Assembly (NCBI GenBank): GCA_907165275.2
Contig: OU015674.1
Location: 1,426,001 to 1,490,000 of the forward strand
DNA from: Zygaena filipendulae
Lineage: Eukaryota > Arthropoda > Insecta > Lepidoptera > Zygaenidae
DNA: 64,000 nt
Direction of reading: 5' to 3'
The notes beneath the pieces were generated by a model. The model was not told the DNA's origin, did not search any database, and saw nothing but the letters and a program-made list of their open reading frames with translations. The stretch's first letter is position 1. Each line of letters starts with the position of its first letter. The position numbers and the translations under genes are program-made. Shown here piece after piece: positions 1 to 63,625 of the stretch.

Positions 1-50844
<50,844 letters not shown>

Positions 50845-53800
50845 AACGAAATCAGTGAAATCACTACACAACACACAACTGCACTATTAATGTCGCCATT
50901 TATAACCACTTTAACTTGAAATACTAATTACTATCACCATCTCTGTGACACAATTAAACGCATTAGAATTTAATAAGCAGATTATAACCAATGTGTTTAT
51001 TGTTTAAATCACAATATTTTTACATTAAATAGATTCATCACGAAAAACAGCATCTTTCCCGTCGGATTCGAAAATGAAAATAGAGTATAGACAAAATAGT
51101 GCTGTGACATTCCATAGTAATGACATTTTTTTTTTTAATTTATTTAACGGCATGGATACATGTCCTAGTAATGACATTTCAAAGGGAGTGTTGCCAGCCC
51201 AGTAAAATCTCCTTCAAAGCAAACTTCGTCTAGCAATCTGCTGATAAGATAATTATGTTCCGAAATGCACTGATCACTGGGCCAGTGCCCCAGTGTCCTG
51301 AAACTCGTTCCTAATAACTTTCTGTATACCACCGCAGTATCCGTAGTAGGCGGTATGACGTAATAATTGTTGCCATTTTTGTACTGTGACGGATAAAGTG
51401 CTTTCTAGGTAAGGTCTCAGTGGTTTGATCACATGATCAACCTCTGAACAATAATAGGGTACACACATGAATTTTTTTTCAGTCTATTTTAAAAATATAT
51501 GGCCTACTTAAACAAAGCAAGAAAAAGAAAAAAATATATGCATAAATTAATTAAATAGAGCATTTCAAAGTTCCTACATTAAACCTTACCGCCGAAACGC
51601 GGAATGACGTCACTAGTTCAAAATTACGCCTTATTAATCTGTGATAGAAATGTCACTGTCATGTTGACAGGGTCATGTGACACTGACAGACAGATAACTT
51701 CAATATCCAAAAGCGAAATTAAGGTTGAACTGTGTCGATTTACTTCGAAAAGTTTCAGTAAAGAATCGAAATGCATTTTACCGATGCATTTTATAGTAAA
51801 AAACTTCAGAAAACGGAAAATATGCGTTGACTGTATGCACTTAGTTTCTTTTGCATTCTCTGAAAGAGGTAAATGTTTCCTAAAAAAATAAAAGTGACGT
51901 CATGTATCAAGCGTGGCTGTGACTGGTGTTTCGTTGCAACGTTCCGTTTCACAAAATTAAAAGTTGAATATATTGGAAACTATTGAACATTTTTTAGTAA
52001 ATCTTTCACGATAACGCTTTTCTAACGCTCTATTTTTGAAATATTGACACTATTTCTTATTATAAATTTCGTGCAAGTACCCAATTGGTCAACCACGTCG
52101 GTCGGTTGACACTTGACAGCGTTCCGTTTTAAACAATAACCAGTCCAAGCGTATATCAAGTTGAAAAAATATCAAAAACATCAATTTTGAAATACATAAA
52201 GAACAGATTTTAAAAGTAAAATATTAGAAATGAGGCAGGATATCATAATGAGTGGCCTATAGCCGCGTCGTTACAACTTTTTCAAACAATAAAACAACTA
52301 AAGAACTTTTCAAATTGGTCCAACCATCTTCGAGTAATCGCTTAACAAACATAAAAAACAACAAACAGTTGAATTGAGAACCTCCTCTTTTGAAAAACCA
52401 CAAACAGCAATCTTACTTTAGTATCGTACGGGATTGTTTTAACGGTAACGTTTGAATTATGTTGAAAGAGTTTAAAATGGGTGATCACCAAAGACATTCT
52501 ATATAATAAAGGGCAGTATTTCTGAAACAAAACCGTAAAAATTTCAAATTTGTTTTGTGATCAAAATAACCAGACTATGGTTATTTTGTTCCAAAATAGT
52601 TACGTACAATGGCGTACGTCGTACGTTCGATGGCAAAATAGGGTAATTGATAATTTTTGATGGTAATTCTGCAGCACTGGGCTAAGGAGTAGTACCATGA
52701 ACGTTAAAAAGTAAAATTAATTTCGCCGACGTTACCTAGTTGCCAAGCCTTTTTACCAAAAAATAAAGAATTAGGTAATCTTTGAAAAAAAAAACACATT
52801 TTTTCTCAAAAAAATTAAAAATGTCGGTTGTTAACGTCGGTTTCAAAATACAAAAATGCACTTACACTAAAAAGTTAAAAATAACAAAATACCTAATTAA
52901 TCCGAAAGACACAATGCACGTAATATTATTTATTGGTATGTACTACTGCGGTGCTAAAGCCCGCACGTATCTTTCTGAGGGCGGACAGTAACTAGGTACC
53001 TATTACCTATGTATTTGGCTTGACACGTGCTTGGGACCGACTTCAAACTGATCATACCAATAATAATATTACGTGCTTTTTCCTGTTTCGGTTTAAATCG
53101 TAATTTTGTTATTTTTTTCTTTTTAGTTTAAGTACATTTTTATTTTTTGTGTTATGAAGTCGGTTTTAATTTTTTTGTTAAAATGTTGTTTTTCGCTTTT
53201 AAGTGGGTTGATTTATCTTTCTTTATAAAAAAAAATTAATGTTTGTATCTGTCCACTAAGCGTTTCGAAACCATTGGTCCGATTGTAATGAAACTTTGGC
53301 AGGGTTGTTCTGCCTGCGTTCGCAAAGGTTCCTAATCCCAAAACTCACGCGGGTGAAACGGCGAGGCACAGCTAGTAATTTATAAAGTATATAATCAAAC
53401 TGCAAACCATGAAATGCTATATATTATTTGAAGAGTTCTTTCGATTTCTCTAAGATCCCATCATCAGATCCTGACTTCATGACAGTGAGACCACTTCGAG
53501 AGTATACCTACCAAAAAACTACAATTCCAAATAGTGGCCTTTTTGAATAGTAAAATAAAAGGAATTTGAATAGTAACAGCTTATATTATGTATTAGCTCT
53601 TGTGAACTTATTAATTACTAGCTGTGCCCCATGGTTTTACCCGTTAAACGTTTTTATCATTTTTTTTTCCCGACATCCGATTTAAATGAAACAAAGCTCC
53701 AGGCTAAGCTAAATCACAGAGTACTTTTTAATAATCTACCTGTAAAAACCGCATAACAATCCGTTCAGTAGATTCGGAGTTTATCGTGAACAGACAGATA

Positions 53801-54543
53801 GTCCGACAGAAAAAAATTTTAAAAATATTCAATAGACTTATATTATAGTATATAGATATTTAATTGAAGACTAAAAAAGGGCAAGATATTTGCGTGCGTT
53901 GCTTGGTTATATCCTTAAAATTCGAGATTTCCCTAAAATATTTGTCATTTTAATCATTAGGTGACTATTTTCCTATCTTCCCTAAAAATAATATGTAGAA
54001 TGGCAACAAAAAATTGTGCAAAGAGGACCGACTAGTTTTGTGTTTCTCTCAGTTTATATTTCTCATCGCGCCATCTTTGTTATGAGCAGGAAATTAAATG
54101 AAGAGAAAAAAAAAGTTATGATAATGTTGCCAATCATTGTAAATGTATATGATTTAAAATATGGCAACACTTCTCACAAATATTTCTCTTTCGCAATTTT
54201 CTCATGACTTTGTACCCTGATTTTGATTAATTTCATTTCCTTAGGATTTTATTAAGGTTTTTTGTATTTTAATTCTACCATTTCTTAAAATTTTAAAATA
54301 TTTATAGATCTCTAGTAGCGCCCTCTATTGTAAAATTATTTTACCAAACCAAACAAATTGAAAAGGATCACCCTTTGCCTTCGGTGGATATCAGCTGAAT
54401 TATTATTCCGAATCTGTGTTCGGAATATTCGGCTAAAATGCCCTGGCACGGGCAGCGGGCGGGCATACGTAGTCGTCTCGGTCCGCCATTACGACGCACC
54501 CGAGACACGTTTGTCGTATTTAGTTAAATATTTTGATTTATAA
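50845..54543. other. Intergenic region between divergent MAST and MED26
   Basis: 3.7 kb between the two ATGs. About 51240-52150 is a diverged relative of the TA-flanked element at 10780, sharing motifs such as GCGTTCCGTTTTAAAC. 53250-53380 and 53620-53860 are retrotransposon tails. Short open frames here lack coding character. Both promoters should lie in this stretch. Confidence 0.6.
54300..54543 (+). promoter_or_regulatory. Candidate MED26 promoter/5' UTR
   Basis: A local GC-rich patch (about 54435-54510) stands out from the AT-rich flanks just upstream of the MED26 start codon. No TATA box is evident. The exact start site cannot be read from sequence. Confidence 0.3.
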
Positions 54544-54606
54544 ATGAGTTATAACGCTCATGAACTAAGTAATCGACTTCTGAATGCATTGGATAGCAAT
54601 TACAAT
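54544..54606 (+). CDS. MED26: MED26 exon 1 (residues 1-21)
   Basis: MSYNAHELSNRLLNALDSNY, then a GTAAGT donor in phase 0. It aligns with the first helix of the vertebrate protein (IRDRLLQAID). Confidence 0.92.
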
Positions 54607-57600
54607 GTAAGTTTTAGAGATTGAATTCTAAAATGAACGAAAATTTGGAAAGATACAGAAACGGTCCCCACGAGCCCGTGACACCCGATGTGAAGTTGCA
54701 GATTTGTCTCTCGTGGTTATTTCCATAAGTGTTAACAGCATTTGGTGACGATATTGAAAATTGATGGAGTTTACCTTAGTTTTAAGTGGTTTTGTGGAAG
54801 ATATTTGATGGGAATATAGTGACTACGGTATGGTATGACTGTGGTGTGCTGTGCGGGTTTCGGGGCCACTGACGTCGCGGCGCCTCCCCTGCGCCCAGTG
54901 CACTGCACCAGTGCCAAATGTTTTGCAATGTGAAAGTATAGAATTGCACTACACCTGACCCTTTCTACATTTTTCTTTGCCCTATATTGTTTAGTGTACT
55001 ATATCCTTTTTATACACTTAAATTCACCTCGTGATAAGCAAGTACTTATATTTTATTGGATTCTGGAAGATTAAAATTGACTTGGGGTTTTTGAATATTA
55101 CTTTGCTTTTTAGTGTGTTTTATTTTGTGTTATTCAAGCATATTATGTAGTTCTTGATTGTGTAACATAAAAGCGTGAGATTTCGTAATAATTCGTGGTA
55201 TATTTTAGTGTCTTTCAACCATCTCAATTCTCAATGTACCTACCTAGTTTGGTTTTACTTATTGCTGTGAATATATTGTTTTCACAAAATCCGTATAATG
55301 AGTAAACTTACTTTTATCTTTATTACTGCTTACCTTTTATCCTTCCAAATCAGATAATTATCGAAGTAGTAAAGGTTCAATTATATATTTTTTGGAAAAC
55401 CTTCATTTATCTACTACTAGCAGCTGACCTGTGCAATTTCACCTGTATGCCACCCTTTTCAGCTAAAAAGAAGAGTCTTAATAACAATTTTCATGACTAA
55501 ATTCTAACTACAGAACTTCCATTCAAATTGTTTCTTACTGTGTCATTATATTGCAAAAAATCAACTTGAATTTTCTTGCTGCAGCGATGTTGATAAGTCA
55601 ATCAGTTTCTTTAAATATTACATGATTGATTTGGTCAATTTGCTACTTTAATTATTGAGAAAGAAAGAAATTCTGGCTTGTCTGTTAAACTTCCTGTTTT
55701 ATTCATGACTTGAAGAAAACTGTCATCTATTTCTCAAATTACTCTAAAATTAAGCTTAACTGTTGGTTTTCAAAGGAATAAACAGTTGTCGTTACTTACT
55801 GTTCTGTGTAGCCTTACATCTACAGTTCAATTTTGTTTTCATTCAAATTAAATTATAACATTGTTATCACACTTTTTTATGTGTCAAAAGAAATTTATTA
55901 AAAGCAGCAAGAACAAAATCCTTGAATGATCAATTTAATGTTCAGTTTTCTTCTACCTACGACCTAAATCAACTATCTATCTATGAGTTATTTATAAGAA
56001 AAAAAATAGTGATTGACAAAATTATTACCTAATTCAGAGGCAAAGCACTGAATCAAAAAACATAATTTCAACAAGTTTATTAGTAACGTAACTGAATTTA
56101 GGTATAAACAACAACCTAGAAAAGTTTTATCAAAAGTCTAATGAGTGTTTAAGTATAAAAATCTAAATGATTGCATTGTTCCACATTCAGAAGTACAAAA
56201 CTGTTGGGTTTAAATCCTCATTCAATTGATCTCAAGGGTGTACATAGTACTCGTAAATCTTTTTAGCGGGAATCAAACATCCACACATTAAAACAAAAAA
56301 GTAGTTATATGACAAATGACTTTACTAGAAGTGGCTATGTGGTTTGTTTATTTAAAGTAGAGGATGAAGCAAGAGGTACACCAAGCCTTATATTAAAATC
56401 AGACCCAAATTGAAAGGGCCCCCTTCAACCTAAATCAGGGTACATACAAGTGTGGGGTCCTATGTGTTCTTTGCCCTGATGAAACAAGCACCAGCAAATT
56501 CATCTAATGCCAAGAAGTGGGTTTCTTGCTGATCTTCTATAAATATACATATAAGTGAAATATCACTGACTGGTTCGACACGAAATGTTGAAAACTAAGT
56601 CAACTGTGAAGCTGGTAGTTTTAGAAGAGTGGAAGTCTGCTAAAAAGGATTAAACAAGAAACTTCTAATTTAACACGTGTGAAACCGCTGGGAACAATAG
56701 TAGTAAATAAAAGTTAGTAAGATATCATCAACATCTAGTTCTTGGCCAGAAATGTGTCCTTGAAATTTCTGTATGTAATTGAAGTAAGTGATGTTTTTCC
56801 ACATCACAATCATTCATGGTCAACATTTGATTGCATTTCGCAACTAGGTACATGGTAATAATTTTTTTCTTTTATTAGCTCTCTCATTTCTTATTTCCTT
56901 TGGATTGCTGATAGTGTGTTTTTGCCGGCAATAAAAATGTTTTCAATCGGATTTGAAGTGTAAGTGAATAAAATATTGTTTCGCATTTCATTTTTTTTTA
57001 TTGTGTAGGAAATTTTCTTCTAGTGTCTTATAGCCTAGTTGGCAATTTTTTATTTTTAGTCCTGGACACGTAATTTTTTACGTAATCAAAAATACATGTC
57101 TATTATTTTTTTATTTTCTAACTGAGGAACTAATTAGAATTTTGATTTTCATAAGCTGGCAATATGCATATTATTAATTAGCATTAGTGTAAAAGTTTGT
57201 TATGTTCATTTGCAAGACCAAATCATAAGGCCACTAGTCTACTTCTTCACCATATCCTCCCTCACTTACCTCCCATATTATCATCTCCACCTTACTCTAA
57301 ACTTATCTTTTCCATGTTGAACCCACATTTAGTCTGTTATCAGATCACCTGACTAGTAGTATGATACATATATCAAGATTTGATTGCTTACTTGTTGCTC
57401 TATTCAATAGAGTCTATTGTATTGCTAGGTTTTCATCCTACATAGCTATATGAAAGAATGTATCAAAAATTTCACAGGAACTCTGAATAGAATTCTTTAT
57501 ACTACATTGCAAAACATTTGGTCACACTTGCCTTACATACAATGCTACATACTATGTGGTCAGGAAAGTGACATCCAAAGGTAGAACTTAGATGGAAAAA

Positions 57601-60600
57601 AATCGTGGGGTGGTTTGGATATCTCTTATGTGTCTAAAAACCCTTGATTACCCTTCGTCAGATGTTTCCCCTATGTTTTTCCTCTATTAATTTTATTTAT
57701 CTTTCGCAGGTTATCAACATGCATGCTGTCAATGAAATCATATCCATTTTGGAGAAATTCAATATCACAAAGGAGTTACTGGAGGTAACATTTGGAATTT
57801 TAACAAGTTAAATAAAAGATTATATGATTAAATGCCTTGATCGGTTCTTGGAGACATGCGGTCACATAAAAATCATACCATTAATAAATATTACAAAAAT
57901 AGCATTATTAGCCTTTTTAATGTCCACACCATGGCTGGGTTCACAGTGGTGTACTTATGGATAACTTTTAAATTTATATTCAACTATATGTCCCCCACGG
58001 GCCACGGTTTCACCCGTAATAATTTCGAAGTTCCCGCGGAAATTCCAAGATAAACTATATATACGTAATACGTATAAGCCTTCCTCTTGAATCAATCTAT
58101 CTATTGGTGAAAATCCGTGTTTCAGTTTGTCGCGAACAGACAGACTCGGCAAAGGATTATTTATGTTTTATAATGTTAGTGCATAATATTACTGTAGGTG
58201 GAGTAACGCAAACCTAATCTTACAAGGGATGATATACCGGTTTCTCAAATGCATCAAAACATTGACACTACTGTTTTGGTTTTGTAGACCACCCGACTAG
58301 GCAAACATGTCAACGAGCTCCGCCGCAAGACCACGGACCCGGTGCTCGCGCGGCGTGCCAAAGTTCTGGTGAAGAGGTGGCGCGACCTGGTCATACCTGC
58401 CGTCGTGTCACCTGCCCAGACAGGTATGACAGGAACACTGATCCACACCGCGATACACAAAAAAATATCTCGTGAAAAGAAGTTTCCCCTTTAAAATATA
58501 CTAGTACTCTATCTCCTATTTCGAGATCTACATATGTATATTAGTAGTAACAGCAGATCGCTTCATAGTGATAAGACCGCCCTTTGGAGCCACTTAATAA
58601 TTCTGTTTTAAAATTTATTGTAATTGTACAGTTTGTGGTGCTCAATAAAGTGTTTTTCATCCATTCATTCATTATTTATACGTATATACACCCTGAATAA
58701 TAATACTTCGAGTTCAGTTCCAGTTTTGTTAGCTTTACAATTTTTTTTCTTCTACAAGCACTATACTTTGTGTTGCCCGCAGTGACTCGGCGAGGTAATT
58801 TAGTTGAGGAAACTCATTGCACACTTTTTACTTTTGGAATCTAGCCACGGTCTCTAGTCACACTTAATATTTGTTTCTAATCAAATCAAAAGTTCTTTGT
58901 TAGGATTTGTTGTTACAATCACTTATAACCGTCAGCAGTTTCTTAGAACTATAGATTACTGGCGGTTCGTACGTCCACTACTGAGAAGAGCTGACAAGAA
59001 ACTCAGCAAGGCTGTCTTTTCCTTCACCAGGCTCGAACCGGACATCGGCCGAGAGACAACCGCGCCGGCTCGGCGGCACGCCCCTGACTTCGCCTGCGCT
59101 CTCACGGGTATATTTCAACCATGAACTAGCGCATATCTGTATATCGTCGGGCATAAAAAGTATCCTGTACTTTTTTTCATGCCACAGCTTTGTCCTCTGT
59201 ACCCCTGATAACGTGTATATAAAATTTCATGATGATCGGTCGAGTCATTAAAGCGTGAAAATAAATTATAAACTCTCATTCGATTTTTTTGACAATGTTA
59301 TACTGAACTCTATGGCATGTAGTTTATGCCTAGCAAGCTCGCTCCATTTCTACGGTGTATCTTTAAGTTTGGTGTAAAATCTGGTGTATTTGTGTGGTGT
59401 GATTAAGTGAAAAATTATGTGAAGAGTTACATAAATAATTATTTATAGTAAATTTTATTTTTCCACAGCAAGTTTTCAGTCCCAGGCTGCCCGCGAGACC
59501 AGGTGAGTTGAGATTATGTTTGTTTAAAGTCACCAGCTTGGTACTAAAGATCGTGCCTCTTAGATGCAAAGTTGCATAGTTCTTGGGATTAAATTTTTAC
59601 AAAAGTAGATATAATATTATTTTGGTCTCCACTACAAAAGGATTTTTAGCAGATTCTCTTTTTTGGTCTTATGTAGAGACATTCGTGACAGTTCTACAGA
59701 AAATGTCCAAACATTGTGCCCAAGCTTCATCAGTATGAAGCTCAAGTTACATGGGAAGAATATCCTCAACGCCACCGAGCTGAGTTGTCAAAAAAACATA
59801 AAAAATAGTAGAAAGCATACCTCAAAGATACCAGGCTGTTATAAATGGGAGGAATTGGACACCTTTTTACTAATAAAAAGCCTTAAAATATACACTTCAT
59901 AAACATTTATTACGCTAAAACAACATTTAAATGAATTAACTGAAAACTAGAAAGTAGTTTGCTTAGAATCGACTTCCGAATCGGTCGCAACATGTATTAA
60001 TATAGGTTTACTTTTTTTACTTTTACTAGTCCATGTCTAAATTATTTATAATAATATAATAATGTTTGGCGCGTACGCGCTTGAAATTTCGTAGATAGGT
60101 CACCTCCAAACTAATGTTGAATAAAATTTAAACTACCAATCTATTCGACATAATATATTTGAATCTTATTATTGTTTATTTTTTAAATTGGGCTTAAGTT
60201 TTTAGTTAATTCATTAACATGTTGTATAGTTTGATTTCTAAAGATCGGCGCACATTGACGGCATGGCACGGCACGGCGTGCTTCGGCATGCCGCGGCATA
60301 ATTGTATCGAAATAAAGTAATATGAATTCTAAACTCAATGAAATAAGGAAAAAAATAACTTATCAAAAATAAAATCCTTTGCCGTTCCGTGCCGTGTCGT
60401 GCACTCAGTGTGCGCCGGCCTTTAATAATAAAATAATAAATTTCATTTCATTCGACATGGATCAATTCTGTTAGTAACATCATTTCTTATAAACTATTGT
60501 TAGTAATACAATCCATTTAGAATCCATTTTACAAGTACTTTGCCCGGTTATGATCTTGTCGTACCCACATAGTGACTAGTGTATAACATTGGTATGTATG

Positions 60601-63197
60601 GATAAGCATGCCCGCGTCGTTCCACCACCAGCATGGGGCGGCTACGAGTCGGACTCGCAGGACGTGATCCTGGTGGACGACGAGCCGGACCCGCCCGCGC
60701 CGCCCGCGCCCCCGCCGCCCCGCCGCGCCGCCGCCAGCCCCGCGCTGCCCCCCCTGCCGCGGCGCCCCACGCCCGTGGCGAGCCCCGCGCTGCCCCCCCT
60801 GCCGCGGCGCCCCACGCCCGTCGCGAGCCCCGCGCTGCCCCCCCTGCCGCCCCAGCCGCGCCGGCCCACCCCCGTGGCGAGCCCCGCGCTGCCCCCGCTG
60901 CCCGCGCCGGGGCCCTCCACGCTGCACAACGCGGCGCACAAACCGACCACGTCACGTGAGTATCTATGGTGTAGTTATTTGAAACAGATTACAAAATTCA
61001 CAAAGTATTTGTCTGGAAAATAGCGACCAAAGAGGTTCTTGCTCGTCTCTTTTGGAAAATCTTCCTTTCGAGCGAACGGTAAATGTAAAGTGATAATTGT
61101 GAATGGGTTATGTTTGCTATTTCCACATTTCACATACATATACACAAAAAAAATCTTTTATTTAGCTATTTACCTACTTTATTATATTTAATTTACTTAC
61201 ATACTAGCTGTTCCCCGCGGTTTCACCCGCGTTAATTACGGAGACCCCTAGGGGATTCCAGGACAACAGTACCCCTAATATGTCTTTTTCTGTACCCCTA
61301 ACAACGTGAACTATGCAAAATATTATGCAGTTTCACCTGCGTTAATTTCGGAGTTCTCGAAGGAATTCCGGGACTCCTTTTCTATATGCAAAATTCCATG
61401 ATGATTAGTCGAGGCGCTAAAGCGTAACAGACAGACATACAGAATGAGTTACTTTCACATTTATAGAATACTAGCTGACCCGCGCAATTTCACCCGCGAT
61501 AATTTCGAAGTTCCCGCGGAATTGTTGCATACAAACTTTGCAACCCCTTTTCATCCCCTTTGTGGTTGAATTTTCAAAAATCCTTTCGTAACGAATGCCT
61601 ACGCATACAAAGAACCCACCATCCAAGTTTCAGGTCTCCACGATCAGCGGTTTAGGCTGCGCGTTGGTCCGTCAGTCATTCAGGACAAAGCATTTTATAT
61701 GTATAAATAAGTAGGGATTACTTATGATACCGTAGCCGCCAAGAGGCCGGCGTCCGCCGAGCCGCAGGGCGACGAGAAGAGCTCGCGCCGCGACAAGAAG
61801 CTGAAGAAGCGGCGGGGGGGCGGGCGCGCGGGGCGCGGCGCGGACGGGGGCGCGGCGGCGGCCGGCGGGGGGGCCGGGGGCGCCGGCGCGGGCTCCCCGC
61901 CGCCCCCCGGCGCGCCCGCGTGGGCGGCCCGCAACGGCGCGCACGCGGACCGGCGCCGCAACGGCTGCCGGGCGGGCAAGCCGGACCCCTACACCGCGCT
62001 CGTCAACCGCATACCAAAGGCCGGGGACAAGAAGGTATGGTTGTGTCACTGTGGTGAAGCTATGTATAATTGTATAATATGCTAGAGCGCACATCGTCCC
62101 TTAGCTAACAACACCGCATAAGTCATTTTTTACCAACTTGACAGGAGACGAAAAAGACTATTTAAAAAAATCGGTGGAATTTTTCTGTTAATAAATAAAA
62201 ATCAATGTAACAAGCAAGTAGAAGTGTGTTTTTTTGTTTCACACAAACTTATAAAATGCTTTTTCTAAAATCAAGCTTTTTCAGAGTTTCAACTTCAAAT
62301 GTCTGTAAAAAAAAACTTAGTTTTTGAATATTTTTTCAATCCATACTATCAATTGACTATTCTAGATACCGAATCTAGTCTTATCTCAATACCCCACTAC
62401 TGGTATCTTTTTACGTGGACGCCCACATATTATAATTTCTATTCTTTGGTATGGGTATGTCACGGGGGATCTTCGAACGTGTCCGCCGGAGACATCTATT
62501 TAAGATAAACAACTTGTTCACTTCACTTTAATTTTGGCTTCCATTGTGATTAACACAAAAATATCAAGTTCAGGATCTACAAAGGGGAACTTTATGAATG
62601 TCGACAGTGTAATATTTATTTATTTATTTAATTTAATATATAATGTAGAGTACTCTACATTATGTCACATAATCATATTATAATAAAAACTAGATTTTAA
62701 AAAGTTTCCTCTGTTTGCTATGATCTTATAAATTACTAGCTGTGCCCTGCGGTTTCTCCCGCATGAGTTTCGGAATTCCCGCAGGAACTCCCTTTAGGGG
62801 GATGAAAAATAGATAGTAGCCGATTCTCAGGCTTACTGTATATGCATAAAAAATTTCATGAGAATCGGTCAAGCCGTTTCGGAGGAGTATGGGAACGAAC
62901 ATTGTGATACGAGAATTTCATATATTAGATATTAAACGGAGTTACGCTAGCTCATATAAGGGGGCACTTTCGGAGCATATTCTTTGTATGAATGGAGCAG
63001 CTATTGTCTGTTCTTTTGGTATCATAATTATGGGTTACATAATACATATCCATATCAATGTTTCCAATATTTTCAGGTGAAAACCACCAAGGAGCTATTG
63101 GAAGAGATCCAATCGCGCGGCAGCCGCCTCACCTCCGAGCCCGCCTCGCCCGCCGCCTCGCCCGGCTCGCCCGACGTCATGCTCATTGGGGAGGAGC
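54544..63197 (+). CDS. MED26: Mediator complex subunit 26 (8 exons seen, 3' end outside window)
   Basis: Joined exons give about 376 residues. The ATG at 54544 directly follows an in-frame TAA. Residues 5-88 form a TFIIS N-terminal (LW) domain, with SNRLLNALD, ISILEKFNITKELLE, TTRLGKHVNELRRKT and VLVKRWRDLVIP. This is the hallmark arrangement of MED26, which docks elongation factors to Mediator in the nucleus. Later conserved blocks are TPLTSPALSR, FSPRLPARP, YESDSQDVILVDDE and VKTTKELLEEIQSR. Splice phases agree at all seven junctions. Exon 6 has an in-frame 15-residue Pro repeat and exon 7 is Gly/Ala-rich. TFIIS and elongin A share the LW fold, but the downstream blocks favour MED26. The C-terminal Mediator-binding part is outside the window. 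Confidence 0.93.
54607..57709. other. MED26 intron 1
   Basis: 3.1 kb, AT-rich and much poorer in recognisable repeats than MAST intron 1. Only the deleted MITE at 57040-57170 stands out. No further exon is seen. Confidence 0.6.
57040..57170 (+). mobile_element. GGGCATGTTGAC-family MITE, internally deleted
   Basis: Retains TTTTTAGTCC, GACACGTAATTTTTTACG and TAATTAGAATTTTGATTTTC, but lacks the middle with the ACGTCA sites. In MED26 intron 1. Confidence 0.6.
57710..57784 (+). CDS. MED26: MED26 exon 2 (residues 22-46)
   Basis: Encodes VINMHAVNEIISILEKFNIT and KELLE, between TTTCGCAG and GTAACA. It is the second helix of the LW domain. Confidence 0.96.
57990..58190 (+). repeat. Retrotransposon tail in MED26 intron 2
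   Basis: Starts GGTTTCACCCGTAATAATTT and ends near a GACAGACTCGG segment. Confidence 0.55.
58288..58423 (+). CDS. MED26: MED26 exon 3 (residues 47-91)
   Basis: Encodes TTRLGKHVNELRRKTTDPVL and AKVLVKRWRDLVIP, the most conserved part of the LW domain. The phase 1 donor is GTATGA. Confidence 0.97.
58555..58670 (+). repeat. LINE 3' end with CATT tail
   Basis: CCCTTTGGAGCCACTTAATA to CATTCATTCATT. The same family occurs inverted at 140-290. Confidence 0.6.
59031..59107 (+). CDS. MED26: MED26 exon 4 (residues 92-117)
   Basis: The strong acceptor CTTTTCCTTCACCAG leads to GSNRTSAERQPRRLGGTPLT then SPALSR. Phase 1 in, phase 0 out at GTATAT. A longer open frame in another register here is a shadow. 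Confidence 0.88.
59469..59502 (+). CDS. MED26: MED26 exon 5 (residues 118-128, 34-bp microexon)
   Basis: Encodes QVFSPRLPARP between TTTCCACAG and GTGAGT. It is very short; if it were skipped, the phase would break. Confidence 0.85.
59918..60235 (+). mobile_element. ACAACGTG-ended TIR element, short copy
   Basis: Ends ACAACATTTAAATGAATTAA and TTAATTCATTAACATGTTGT form the inverted repeat. In MED26 intron 5. Confidence 0.65.
60243..60420. mobile_element. Short TIR element (GGCGCACA/TGTGCGCC)
   Basis: Ends pair over GGCGCACATTGA...GGCACGGCACGGC and GCCGTGCCGTGTC...CAGTGTGCGCC, with an AT-rich middle. In MED26 intron 5. Confidence 0.55.
60632..60955 (+). CDS. MED26: MED26 exon 6 (residues 129-236, Pro-rich repeats)
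   Basis: Encodes WGGYESDSQDVILVDDEPD and then four copies of SPALPPLPRRPTPVA-type units (60736-60903; units of 45, 45 and 54 bp plus a partial one). Very GC-rich. Phase 1 in and out. Confidence 0.93.
61205..61715 (+). repeat. Retrotransposon tails before MED26 exon 7
   Basis: Two tails (61205-61460; 61475-61710) run to within about 20 bases of the exon 7 acceptor, so that splice site lies against transposon sequence. Confidence 0.6.
61736..62034 (+). CDS. MED26: MED26 exon 7 (residues 237-336)
   Basis: Begins PAKRPASAEPQGDEKSS with a basic cluster (RRDKKLKKRR, possible nuclear signal), then Gly/Ala-rich sequence, ending YTALVNRIPKAGDKK. The acceptor CGTAG lies at the end of a retrotransposon-derived stretch with little pyrimidine tract. 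Confidence 0.88.
62735..62965 (+). repeat. Retrotransposon tail in MED26 intron 7
   Basis: TGTGCCCTGCGGTTTCTCCC to CGTTTCGGAGGAGTATGGGA. The rest of the intron (62035-62730) holds only AT-rich sequence. Confidence 0.55.
63077..63197 (+). CDS. MED26: MED26 exon 8 (residues 337-376)
   Basis: Encodes VKTTKELLEEIQSRGSRLTS and later SPDVMLIGEE. The TKELLEEIQ motif is conserved in MED26. The exon ends in phase 1 at GTGAGT, so the gene continues to the right. Confidence 0.95.
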
Positions 63198-63360
63198 GTG
63201 AGTACCACAGAGCAAATAAATCAATAGAGAGGACATGTAGGCGGGGCGGGCGCGCTACAGTTGCAAAGGATGTTACGAGCAAATGCTCTTAACTTACCCA
63301 AAACTTCTTTTGGTGCCATCCCAATTGTATTTACTATAATATTCCCAGAACAGTGACTAA

Positions 63361-63597
63361 CGGCCGCACTCAGAGTCGACTTTAATGATTACTTAGTTAA
63401 GTATAGATTTTTAAAACAAAACTGCCGCAATCAGAGACGTTCAGTAAATTAATGTTAGTTGGCATTTAATGAGATGTAACTTAATTAGTTAAATGCCAAT
63501 TAACATTAATTTATTAAACTTGTCTGATTGCGGCAGTTTTGTTTTAAAAATGTATATTTAACTAAGTAATCATTAAAGTCGACTCTGAGTGCGGCAG
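63361..63597. mobile_element. 237-bp fold-back MITE, copy B (TAA duplication)
   Basis: Same length and sequence family as 2090-2326, with the central asymmetric part inverted. TAA flanks both ends (63358-63360, 63598-63600). Lies in a MED26 intron. Confidence 0.85.
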
Positions 63598-63625
63598 TAA
63601 GTCCATAACCATAAAGAGTTTAAGG

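Noticed and set aside
54358..54543. 61-codon open frame upstream of MED26
   Set aside because: Lies in the likely 5' UTR, with no conserved features and an unsupported start; the MED26 ATG follows its own in-frame stop.
58897..59124. A 75-codon open frame starting MLGFVV
   Set aside because: The real coding part here is MED26 exon 4 in another register, with a strong acceptor at 59021-59030.
60529..60955. Minus-strand Gly/Arg-rich open frames
   Set aside because: Antisense readings of the GC-rich MED26 exon 6 repeats.
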